Below are positions 1-59,403 of a DNA stretch of 64,000 nt, piece after piece. The position numbers and the translations under genes are program-made. The DNA lies in assembly GCA_025642075.2 (NCBI GenBank), contig JAODUO010000479.1, positions 188,501 to 252,500 on the forward strand. Direction: 5' to 3'. Numbering within the stretch: position 1 is the stretch's first letter; every line of letters begins with the position of its first letter. This DNA is from Ridgeia piscesae (Eukaryota > Annelida > Polychaeta > Sabellida > Siboglinidae). The notes under the pieces were generated by a model. That model saw nothing but the letters and a program-made list of their open reading frames with translations. It was not told the origin of the DNA and searched no databases.

Positions 1-172
1 AATGTTCAGTTTCACATCTTAAATGATCTACTCTGGATACATAATAACATTTGATACGCTTCTTTCCTCAGATGGTGCTGAACAGTAGAGATAGAGTAAA
101 CATACACAACTGCAGAAAATGTTGATGTACCGTATCTATGAATAACATTAGATTATTTTTAGATACGTTTGA

Positions 173-9373
<9,201 letters not shown>

Positions 9374-12359
9374 AGACATTAAGAACCCGACACAATGTGT
9401 ACATAAAGCCTGCAAGTCATTCCAGTAGTCTGGTCCAGTCTGTGTGTTAAGCTGTCAAGTCAAGTCAAGTCAAGCACGTCATCATGCTGATGTCATTGTG
9501 TTCCTCATTCTTGACCAGCAATGTTGATACACAAATCCACCGAGTCGTTCAAGATGACCAACATATTCGTAGTTTGTGCGCAAAGTTCTCAAGTTGTGTC
9601 AGAAAAGCAGCATAAATAGTATAGTTTGTTTATCAAGCCCCAAGTCATTTCATATTATCAGCAGAGTGAATATTATATGTTCTGTGAAGCCCTCAAGTCA
9701 TTCCAGATTACCTACATAGTTGACAAGTGAAGCCCTGGAGTCATTCCAGATGACCTGCATAATTTGTATAGTAAGCCCTGAAGTCATGTCAATCATGAAT
9801 TTTGGGGGCGTTTACTGCACTGCCAGGTGAAAGTGATAACATCTAATTGATAACATGTGTGATACTTGTGTGGAGGTTATAAGGTTCTAGGAAATACATC
9901 TTTTGTATTAATATGCTACTGCTATGTTGATTGTAATGGACAAAATTGGAGCATTTAGTTGGAAACATTATCTTTTAAAAGAGTCATGTTGTAATCTGTC
10001 CTGCATTACTTAACAACTTAATTGATGGCTGGTAAGCTTCTTGACATGATGACAAAAAATGGCATAATTGTTTAAATCATGTTGTTGATTAACTTGATTT
10101 TATGGCCTCGTGATTAGAAGTGTGTTTGTTGACTCGATCTTCATTGGGTGTTACACGTAATGGTTTGTTTCAGTTTATTCTGAAATACAAATGTATCACA
10201 ACATGTGCCACTAGTCCCAGGTGAATCACTAGTCTTGGACGAATTGTCTGTTTAAGAACAGAAACATGTGACAGCGATTGTCTTTGAGAGCAGCTAAAGA
10301 AATTGATTGATTTTAGTAGAATATATGGACAAAAGTTGTGTCATATTTCTTATGAATGAGAGGTAAATAATGGACAACTTAGAAATGCACTTTGTGAATG
10401 AATTGTGTAATATAGTAGAATAAATTAAAAAAATTACAGAAATTATATTCTATACTTAACAAGAGATTTAACAAGATTACTGCCCGTAAAATTAACTCTA
10501 GAGATGGCAGGTTGACAAGGAAGCCCTTTGGCTCATCGAGATATACCATTTTTATCTGTGTACAAGTAGACTGTGTATGCTGCTCTTTTGAGGTTGATTT
10601 AATTTTTAAACACATTTACACTACAAATAATCAGCAGATAATCTCTTCTGCCAAGTTGCTTGCAATACTGTTTTGGTGGCAGGCATTTTATTTTGGTTGA
10701 GGCATACATTCTAGACACTTTATACGTTTGTCATTGATATGTATTCATAAGAGTGCTTCAATCACAAGTTCATGCTATCTAATACAAACCCTTGTAGAGG
10801 CGTGTATTGGTGTCTGGTATAATATTTGGTATCAGGTACCTTTATTTTGGTTGAGGCATACCATTTTGATGATTCATGTGTACAGGATTGATATGTATTT
10901 ATAACATGTTTGTAACATGTTTATAATACAACAGTGAATGGCAGTTTGAATGTTTGTAATATATCAGTTATACATGCTCAATTAAATTCAGTGCGTTCAA
11001 TGTGTACACAAACAAAGCCAGTCTTTAGGCATCTTGAATGAGTTAAAATGCCTTTATTGCAGAAAAATCGTCACTTAACATTAAGTAATTTTCTTGACAA
11101 GAATGAATATTTGTAATTAAATAATTATTTATCCTGGTGAAAGGTTGGCCTGATTTAATATCATAGCCAACACAGGCGACTATGTATTATTGTGATTATA
11201 TTACAGATTATTTATATATAACTTATTGTGTGGCTGCTATATTTATGGTCACAACATAAAATTGTTGATTGTTGTTGGATAAATGATGTCAACTGTTATC
11301 TTGTCTAACTGCAGCAGGGTCAAAGGTGAAACAAGTTAACTTGTAGACATTCCATTCGTTGATCTCAGGTCATGTGACGTCTGATCTAGACTGATCCGTG
11401 CCCTGAATGGTATACGTACCTGTGAAAGCCAGTTGTGCTATATAATTATGTAGTTGGTAGTAACCTGAAAAAGTCTCATGTAATTATCCACATTCTAAAG
11501 TTTCAGTATTTTATTGAACAGATTTTGTGTAAACAAAATGCTCTTTTGAATTAAGTACTTACAATCTGTATCACAAAAAAAGATCTGATAAGAATGCACC
11601 ATCGGTTTTTATTTGTTTATCTTTATCATAGAAATGTTTCATGGTGTATTGTTCATAACATATATTTTATCAACAGTGTTGTGGTTCATAATGTAGTTGA
11701 ACATGACCTGCTCTGTTTCGTGCATGTGTACATGCAGGCATTGACATCTCTAGCATAGACTTCACCCACCGTGCAACAGAATAAGCAAACAACTGTATAT
11801 ATCAGGGCTAAGTTTATATTACTTCATTATAGGGATTGTTCCATCTGAAGTAATTAACTTATATACATATTCATGTGCAGATGACATTGTTTTGTGCTGT
11901 TGTTGCACTGTATGTAAACACATTGTAACATCTGAAATCTTAAAAGGGTAAACTACTGGCATACGTACATGTATACATCTGGCAAATGTACGCATACGAA
12001 CGCACAGTTAGACCAGGAAGGAGACTTACACGTCACTGGAGCTACAGATTCTGTATTTTATTTGAAATAAATATTTTATGGTTACAACTGTTTTCTTACT
12101 GTTTCGTAATTTATGTGTTGTAATGTAGAGAACTGTATTATGAGTTGTACTGGCTCCAAAAATCCTGTTTGCACCACGACCTGTCAAACCAACACCGCGT
12201 TCAGGCTTGCCAGAAACAATTAATTTAACCAAAATACACCTCTTCCCTAAATGTTGTTAACTAACCCTATACTTAGTCTACCTTCACAGTTATTGTGATA
12301 ATTATATATTGTTGTGATATGGTATATACTATAATATGTAGATGCTACTAGTAGGCTAA
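9374..12359 (+). other. SLC30A7 3' UTR and intergenic spacer
   Basis: No coding exon is seen. A CAAGT-type pentamer repeat lies at about 9454-9474. Five degenerate copies of an AAGCCCTNAAGTCATTCCAG-like motif lie between 9405 and 9795. Candidate AATAAA signals are at 10419-10424 and 12066-12071. I cannot tell which one ends the transcript. The rest is AT-rich unique sequence. Confidence 0.5.
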
Positions 12360-12533
12360 GAAATAATGGCGCCATCTAGCAGATTATATATAAAACACAT
12401 TTCCATTTCATCCGGCAGATGTCACGTTGTGTCAACGAGAAATGGCGGCATCTTTTATTTCCATGTGATAACTTTTAGTTAACGCATAGTGCTGCAATTT
12501 TGTGTTGACGAAGAATAACTTCACAGTTCTCAT
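12360..12533 (+). promoter_or_regulatory. Candidate NUP155 promoter and 5' UTR exon
   Basis: Contains ATGGCGCCATC (12367-12377), an ETS-like CATCCGGCA at about 12409-12417, and GAAATGGCGGCATC at about 12439-12452, which fits the YY1 consensus and is typical of TATA-less housekeeping promoters. A GTAAGT donor at 12534 could join a non-coding first exon to the acceptor at 13557, three bases before the NUP155 ATG. Position and motifs are seen; promoter activity is inferred. Confidence 0.55.
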
Positions 12534-13557
12534 GTAAGTATTAATTTATTTGCATAATGATACACATTTAAGGTAATTTCGCTTGCATTACAGCATTTTT
12601 CTTTGGCCCGGATTCGAGCGATAATAGATGAATGGGTTGGAACCTTGCGCGAAATACCGGCAGTCTGGGCCAAACTGGAAGTTTTAAGCTTTTGAAATAG
12701 TGTTTAGCAAGTTATATCGTTGGATTTAGTATGCATCTGGCAATTTCCTGTATTTCTTACATTACAAATTTGTGTACAAAATAATATCTAGGCGTGGACA
12801 GTTTCACGTCGCAATGAGTGATCAGTGACAGTGAGTGATAATTTGAATTTGTCTTATTTTAAATTTGAACAAAGTGACATTTAACTAGAAATAAAAAATC
12901 CAAAAGATTAAAATTTGGATCATGGTAATCATTACTCTTTTCAGGTACACAGTTTTTCTTACATATACAGAAACATAAAAATACCATTTTCAAGTTGGAT
13001 AATTTTTTATAAAGTCGGCCTATTCAAGGCTATTGGGAATGTTGATTAGACAATAGACATGTTTTCATGCATTCATATATTTGATCTAAGTTTTCAACTA
13101 TACCAGCAAAATAGGAACCTCTCTACAGGTGTGTGCTTAGAAAGAAATGTGACCTTTGACGTAACAATAAAGTCAAACCTGCGCTGGTCATTGTAGAAAG
13201 AATCACATTTAAACTGAAGCTGCAAAGAATTCACCATTTCAGTATGACAACCCCATAATACACACATAACCCCCATGTATACAAAACATGAGGTTGTGAA
13301 TGAAACATAGAGGCACTCCCCAAATAAATTATGTTGAGTTCAATGGTGAATTGAAGAATTTTGTCTGTGGTCAGACAAGTTTGAAGTCAGTTGTTAGTAA
13401 GTGCATTACATTACTGGAAGTGAAATGTATTGATGGTGTTGGTTTAGATTGAAAAAATCACATGTTGGTGGGGAAGAATCACTGACAAATTATTAAAGTT
13501 TTTGACATTATGACTATGAGACCATTCATCCATTGACATTGAAACATTACCTTTCAG
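12534..13557 (+). other. Probable intron in the NUP155 5' UTR
   Basis: Bounded by GTAAGT (12534) and CTTTCAG (13551-13557). It is AT-rich unique sequence with no repeat or ORF of note. Confidence 0.45.
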
Positions 13558-13560
13558 AGA

Positions 13561-52454
<38,894 letters not shown>

Positions 52455-52836
52455 CAATTGCAGTGAATAACTGGTTCACCTACTTATGGGATGTATGTGA
52501 CAAATACATATACATACATACATAGAATATCGATGGACTTGATTATAGTGTTTGTATGAATGCTTTCAGAACACATGATGTGGTAAAGATGTATTTGCTT
52601 CGTGTTGGCCATGGATGGTTTGATAGGAAATACAAATTTGATGTTCTGTTTTTGGCGGTGTTTAATTGTTCAACTACAGGAAACTGCCAAAGATTTGATT
52701 GACACCTGTCACTGCTGTCTGTTGTAATTGGCTTGGACTTGTACAGCTTTATGAATCGGTAATGGAGAACATGTATTTTTGTGGCGAAAACGTTCATTTG
52801 GCTCTAATGGCATAATGTTAGTGGATAATGATAAAA

Positions 52837-52982
52837 GGACGGACGGACGGACGGACGGACGGACGGACGGACGGACGGACGGACGGACGGACGGACGGAC
52901 GGACGGACGGACGGACGGACGGACGGACGGACGGACGGACGGACGGACGGACGGACGGACGGACGGACGGACGGACGGACAA
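52837..52982. repeat. (GGAC)n tetranucleotide, 36 pure units
   Basis: About 144 bases of uninterrupted GGAC between AAAA and AAATCTGG. It is open in all frames, which explains the RPSV and RTDG repeats in translations. Within the probable NUP155 3' UTR. Confidence 0.97.
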
Positions 52983-53190
52983 ATCTGGGACATGTCTTGC
53001 AACTATGGATCAGATTATATTTTGGTAACCATGATCGACTAATACTACTTTTTGTAAACATGATTCACCAGTATACATTGGCAAACAGAAAAGAAAACCT
53101 CAACTTTGTGGTTTTCTTGTCTAATCATGTTGGCTGTTTGCTTTGCATTGATAACTAATGGTAGTTATGTGTGGGTCAGGCAGATGCTGT

Positions 53191-53196
53191 AATAAA
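53191..53196 (+). terminator. Candidate NUP155 poly(A) signal
   Basis: Canonical AATAAA, 737 bases after the stop codon, followed within 60 bases by a GT-rich stretch. Confidence 0.5.
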
Positions 53197-53589
53197 GGAG
53201 TTCCTGTGCAGGGACTTGACATTGTGCAAAGGTTGTCATTGATTCTACTGTAGTGATCTTTTTCATTGTGGGAGCGTGGGTGCTTATTGTGGTTGCGTCT
53301 GTAAATGTAATGCACCACTTCGGACAGCATATATGGGGATAAGGTTACATCAGTTGAATGGATACTGACGACCAATCCGATATCCTCATGGAATTTGGAT
53401 TGTATTCTTTAATATAATGTGATGAACAGTGTTCAGGCTCCAATTCTTGACAGATGACATTGGATGACTTGGCCTACTGACATACGAACACACGCAATTT
53501 GCCGTCTACGAAGACGAAGAAGCTTAATTTAGCGACACCGCTGTCGCACACTGGACACGTTCATATAACGCACGCGTGGCGAGTAAAGG

Positions 53590-54012
53590 CTTCGTAACGT
53601 TACAAAAATTACTTATGTTGACAACCTGCTGCAAGATACAGGGCTGGGAAACACAAGTGAACTGCAGACAGTCATGATGGACAGAGCGTGCTGGAAGGGC
53701 TGTGTGTTCAACGCGGGGTGTCCTGAAAGACGACCAAGAGGAGATGAGATTCTCCATAATTCTCCCACTCTTTCTAGGTCTCTTAATGCAATCCCCATCA
53801 CAATTTTGGTCTTCTCGCCTCCTTTTCGCCTCCACTTTTTGGGCATCTGTTCTCTTTGCCAGTTTTTCATCTATCATTCTTCCGACATGACCATCCCATG
53901 TCAACCTACTCCTCACCAATTTCTTATTAAAACTTTCCTTCAATCCAACCTCCATTCTCACCACTGTCGGTTCGTCCATTCTTCTCTTATCAGCTGTCTT
54001 ATCTCCCATGAT
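53590..54012 (-). mobile_element. LINE ORF2 C-terminal fragment
   Basis: The minus strand encodes LVRSRLTWDGHVGRMIDEKL, then AQKVEAKRRRE and DCIKRPRKSGR. This is the usual RL-W-GHV-RM...DCIKRDL tail of non-LTR retrotransposons, with a frameshift between two frames. It is the same family as 25800-26348. The 33-bp array begins at its upstream side. Confidence 0.82.
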
Positions 54013-54067
54013 TCTTCTTACCAGGGAGAGAGGAAGGGAGGGGGGAGGGAAGAGGGAGGGAGGGAGT

Positions 54068-56885
54068 GTTTGATGCGACCTGTCTGTGTGGCCGCGGTGT
54101 GTTTGATGGGACCTGTATATGTGGGTGTGTTGTATTGTGTTGCGTTTGATGCCACTTGTCCGTGTGGCCATGTTGTGTTTGATGCGACTTGTCTGTGTGG
54201 CCGTGTTGTGTTGATGCGACCTGTCCGTGTGACCGTGTTGTGTTTGATGCGACCTGTCTGTGTGGCCATGTTGTGTTTGATGCGACCTGTCTGTGTGGCC
54301 GTGTTGTGTTTGATGCGACCTGTCTGTGTGGCCGTGTTGTGTTTGATGCGACCTGTCCGTGTGGCCGTGTTGTGTTTGATGCAACTTGTCTGTGTGGCCA
54401 TGTTGTGTTTGATGCAACCTGTCTGTGTGGCCGTGGTGTGTTTGATGCGACCTGTCCGTGTGGCCGTGTTGTGTTTGATGTGACCTGTCTGTGTGGCCGT
54501 GTTGTGTTTGATGCAACCTGTCCATGTGGCCGTGTTGTGTTTGATGCAACTTGTCCATGTGACCGTGTTGTGTTTGATGCGACCTGTCTGTGTGGCCATG
54601 TTGTGTTTGATGCAACCTGTCCATGTGGCCGTGTTGTGTTTGATGCAACTTGTCCGTGTGACCGTGTTGTGTTTGATGCGACCTGTCTGTGTGGCCGTGT
54701 TGTGTTTGATGCGACCTGTCTGTGGCCGTGTTGTGTTTGATGCGACCTGTCCATGTGGCCGTGTTGTGTTTGATGCAACTTGTCCGTGTGACCGTGTTGT
54801 GTTTGATGCGACCTGTCTGTGTGGCCGTGTTGTGTTTGATGCGACCTGTCTGTGTGGCCGTGTTGTGTTTGATGCGACCTGTCTGTGTGGCCGTGTTGTG
54901 TTTGATGCAACTTGTCCGTGTGGCCGTGTTGTGTTTGATGCGACTTGTCTGTGTGGCCGTGTTGTGTTGATGCGACCTGTCCGTGTGACCGTGTTGTGTT
55001 TGATGCGACCTGTCTGTATGGCCGTGTTGTGTTTGATGCGACCTGTCTGTGTGGCCGTGTTGTGTTTGATGCGACCTGTCTGTGTGGCCGTGTTGTGTTT
55101 GATGCGACCTGTCCGTGTGGCCGTGTTGTGTTTGATGCAACTTGTCTGTGTGGCCATGTTGTGTTTGATGCAACCTGTCTGTGTGGCCGTGGTGTGTTTG
55201 ATGCGACCTGTCCGTGTGGCCGTGTTGTGTTTGATGTGACCTGTCTGTGTGGCCGTGTTGTGTTTGATGCAACCTGTCCATGTGGCCGTGTTGTGTTTGA
55301 TGCAACTTGTCCATGTGACCGTGTTGTGTTTGATGCGACCTGTCTGTGTGGCCATGTTGTGTTTGATGCAACCTGTCCATGTGGCCGTGTTGTGTTTGAT
55401 GCAACTTCTCCGTGTGACCGTGTTGTGTTTGATGCGACCTGTCTGTGTGGCCGTGTTGTGTTTGATGCGACCTGTCTGTGTGGCCGTGTTGTGTTTGATG
55501 CAACCTGTCCATGTGGCCGTGTTGTGTTTGATGCAACTTGTCTGTGTGGCCGTGTTGTGTTTGATGGGACCTGTCTGTGTGGCCATGTTGTGTTTGATGC
55601 GACCTGTCTGTGTGGCCGTGGTGTGTTTGATGCGACTTGTCCGTGTGGCCGTGTTGTGTTTGATGCGACCTGTCTGTGTGGCTGTGTTGTGTTTGATGCG
55701 ACATGTCCGTGTGGCCATGTTGTGTTTGATGCGACTTGTCTGTGTGGCCGTGTTGTATGTGATGCGACTTGTCTGTGTTGCCGTGTTGTGTTTGATGCGA
55801 CCTGTCTGTGGCAGTGTTGTGTTTGATGCTACCTGTCTGTGTGGCCGTGTTGTGTTTGATGCGACCTGTCTGTGGCCATGTTGTGTGTGATGCGACTTGT
55901 CTGTGTGGCCGTGTTGTGTTTGATGCGACCTGTCCGTGTGGCCGTGTTGTGTTTGATGCGACCTGTCTGTGTGGCCGTGTTGTGTTTGATGCAACTTATC
56001 TGTGTGGCCGTGTTGTGTTTGATGCGACCTGTCTGTGTGGCCGTGTTGTGTTTGATGCGACCTGTCTGTGTGGCCGTGTTGTGTTTGATGCGACTTGTCT
56101 GTGTGGCCGTGTTGTGTGTGATGTGACTTGTCCGTGTGGCCATGGTGTGTTTGATGCGACCTGTCTGTGGCAGTGTTGTGTTTGATGCGACCTGTCTGTG
56201 TGGCCGTGTTGTGTTTGATGCGACCTGTCTGTGGCCATGTTGTGTGTGATGCGACTTGTCTGTGTGGCCGTGTTGTGTTTGATGCGACCTGTCCGTGTGG
56301 CCGTGTTGTGTTTGATGCGACCTGTCTGTGTGGCCGTGTTGTGTTTGATGCAACTTGTCTGTGTGGCCGTGTTGTGTTTGATGCGACCTGTCTGTGTGGC
56401 CGTGTTGTGTTTGATGCGACCTGTCTGTGTGGCCGTGTTTGATGCGACTTATCTGTGTGGCCGTGTTGTGTGTGATGCGACTTGTCCGTGTGGCCGTGGT
56501 GTGTTTGATGCGACCTGTCTGTGTGGCCGTGTTGTGTTTGATGCGACCTGTCTGTGGCAGTGTTGTGTGTGATGCGACTTGTCTGTGTGGCCGTGTTGTG
56601 TTTAATGCGACTTGTCTGTGTGGCCGTGTTGTGTTTGATGCGCCTTGTCTGTGTGGCCGTGTTGTGTTTGATGCGACTTGTCTGTGTGGCCGTGTTGTGT
56701 TTGATGCGACCTGTCTGTGTGGCCGTGTTGTGTTTGATGCGACCTGTCTGTGTGGCCGTGTTGTGTGTGATGCGACTTGTCCGTGTGGCCGTGGTGTGTG
56801 TGATGCGACTTGTCCGTGTGGCCGTATTGTGTGTGATGCGACTTGTCCGTGTGGCCGTGGTGTGTGTGATGCGACCTGTCTGTGT
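54068..56885. repeat. 33-bp minisatellite, about 85 copies, with higher-order repeats
   Basis: Unit TGTGTGGCCGTGTTGTGTTT plus GATGCGACCTGTC. A block of about 756 bp is repeated (54189 onward and 54945 onward) with matching variant order, and another of about 359 bp (55808 and 56167). The eleven-codon period leaves frames open on both strands, up to 1,073 codons on the minus strand. Confidence 0.97.
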
Positions 56886-57239
56886 ACTGTGCTTGTCACG
56901 TGTCGAGACGTCGCGGGGGGTCGCACGTTTCGACACAAACGACAGACAAATGAACGAGTCACTGCAACGAGTTGTGGGATCGCACCCAACGACATGACCC
57001 AGTTCCCCGTCGTCCGTGCTCAGAGCGACACTGGCGGGGTGTGTCGGAGGGAGGGGCAGCCATACACGGGAGGGTGACAGGTGACAGTTATGTCGTTTTA
57101 CTGTCTTCTTGCATTTCACGCGTAGAGGAAAAACACCGCAGTCGGTACCAACGCCGAAACAGTGCACCAACGATTTACCCACAGTACAGATTGATGTCAT
57201 GGAGTTAACGATATGACTTAATGACACAACTTGTTGCAC

Positions 57240-58078
57240 GGAGAAAATGTATCTAGTTTTAATAGTTTATTGTTTATTTCATAATGTAATTCTTTTACTT
57301 TGGGTTAAAGTCTGTTTGTAACATTCTTCATGTGAAGTTTACGTTTGGGCTCTTTGCTGCGACCTGTCATTGATCGATGTCTGTTCACGATGTTTTGCAT
57401 GCCGATGTTGTACAGACTACAGGGGTTATTACTGTTAGCGAGATCTCTATCCCTGCAATAGACGTAACCCTAAACGTTCCTGGCTACTGTGGACTTTCAC
57501 CCTGAAGTATCAGTCGGTATCCAATTAAGTTAAAGCTAACTAATTACCCCCACAAAGATATAAATCCTAGATTTTGTGTATTCATGAATTGATCGTAGTA
57601 TAACAGTCGCTAGGTAAAACAGCTGTAAATATGTAAGATAGATAGGTAACCAAAGGCGTCCACTTTAACCTGAGGCAGATTGTTTCTTAGTTGTTTGCAT
57701 TATTTAAGATAATAATATTATCCTAAGTATATTATACTTTCAACTAGAGTAAATTTGTCGAATGATAGCCAAATTACGCTGAATTAATACACTTCGAACA
57801 GTTCCAAAACAACTTGAATGTGACACCTATAAAATAGAAACATAACATTTTGTTTATAAACACACCTATACAGGCAACGAACGAGACGGCGGCTTGTTTA
57901 ATCGCAAGGTCCTTTGGCGTGCGTCATGGTGGCGACATTTCGTCACTTATGAGATTAAAGTCAACAATTTGCAATTTAATAAATACCACCATGTAACTTA
58001 CAATTTCTCTTTAATGAAATAAAGTAGTGCCTCCATTTCCCAAGTTTACAGATTAAAAGGTAAATTCGTACACAGCGA
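57240..58078. other. Intergenic, no features
   Basis: Unique sequence without repeat or convincing ORF. Confidence 0.4.
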
Positions 58079-58079
58079 A

Positions 58080-58382
58080 ACATCGCGTCTTTATGATTGC
58101 TATTGGTGCTTTACATTTTACTTCCTGGCGGACCTGCTCAACTAAAAACCATCTGTCCGTCTCCGGAAAACACTCAGCCATACTGCTGTTAATGCGCGAA
58201 ACATATTCGTACACCTTATAACCACCACCAGGTCAGGTGATTTACACAGCTGAGTGAACTGGAGCAACGTAGAGTGAACGAATTTCGACACGGCAGCAAC
58301 ATGTTTTGAACTCGGTTTCTCTCGAATGAAATATGTTGCTCTACCCATAACCAATGCGCCACAGCGCTCCACACAACGATAA
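58080..58382 (-). mobile_element. tRNA-derived SINE, antisense, near full length
   Basis: The 3' body inverse is at the left (TTACTTCCTGGCGGACCTGC), CAGCTGAGTGAACTGGAGCA is central, and the tRNA-like head inverse is at the right (TTGAACTCGGTTTCTCTCGA; ACCAATGCGCCACAGCGCTC). Confidence 0.8.
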
Positions 58383-58853
58383 GCTTACTTACCAGTCTGA
58401 AACACTTCAAGCGTTTTGGGCTTCATGGGCAGATACAAAAAATCCTAGAATCGAATTACAGTGTTGGAAGGGCGTCGTAGTTTGAGTTTCCAGGAACCGG
58501 AACTAAAATTACACGCGGAGTCACTGCCGAGTTTGCTCAATCGTAAGAACCCGCCCTAAACTGACGCGGTGTCATCAGCCAGGACCCGCCCCGCCCCTCC
58601 CGAGCCCTGTTAAGACGCTGACACAGTTCTCCCGTCGTAACGACTGGGCCATAAAACATGGGTGGACGTTTCGAAGGTCACACGATACACGATACACGAT
58701 ACACGCACAATGCAGGGAAACGAACGCGTCGCTAACAAATAGTAGGCCTGCATATACAACTATTAGGCATACACAACGCCTACTTATTGGATAATACATA
58801 GGCGCCGCTCAAATATGTTAGATGGGCGGTGATGATAGGATTAACCTCCAATG

Positions 58854-58854
<1 letters not shown>

Positions 58855-58918
<64 letters not shown>

Positions 58919-59092
58919 TTTATTTATTATATTTCATAGTATTTTATATAGGCACTACGTGAATAAAACTCCAGTATATATATATATATATCATATATAC
59001 ATACATACATACATACATACATACATACATACATACATACATACATACATACATACATACATACATACATACATACATACATACATACATAA
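58855..59092. repeat. (AT)n and (ATAC)n microsatellites
   Basis: AT run at 58855-58914 and a shorter one at 58976-58997. Then about 24 units of ATAC at 58997-59092. Confidence 0.95.
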
Positions 59093-59352
59093 AATGTTCT
59101 TTAACATTATAAATTATCCATTACAATTATTATTTTGATGTAATCATTTTTTAAATAAATTATATCTCTGTTATATCGCTGATGTCCTGTAAAATGATAA
59201 ATTATCTATTTAAAGTTGCATCACACTGTTTCCATTGAGAAATTACTTTGTACACGCCAGACTAACGCTCGGTTTCCATTAGCAAAGCTAACGTTGCTTC
59301 CGTCAACAACGTCACCAGGCGACCTTGGACCACCGCTTAGCTAGTATCGTTG

Positions 59353-59353
<1 letters not shown>

Positions 59354-59402
<49 letters not shown>
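59354..59402. repeat. (AT)n at the LINE 3' end
   Basis: Directly abuts the 3' terminus of the antisense LINE at 59403; probably its simple-repeat tail. Confidence 0.85.

Positions 59403-59403
<1 letters not shown>

Larger units (their letters stand above)
52455..53215 (+). other. NUP155 3' UTR
   Basis: Follows TGA 52454 and contains the GGAC tract. A canonical AATAAA at 53191-53196 is the best poly(A) signal candidate. Confidence 0.55.

Noticed and set aside
54018..57239. 1,073-codon minus-strand open frame
   Set aside because: Almost entirely an eleven-codon translation of the 33-bp array. Frames on the opposite strand are open too, and no family is recognised. Kept only as a low-probability note in the findings.
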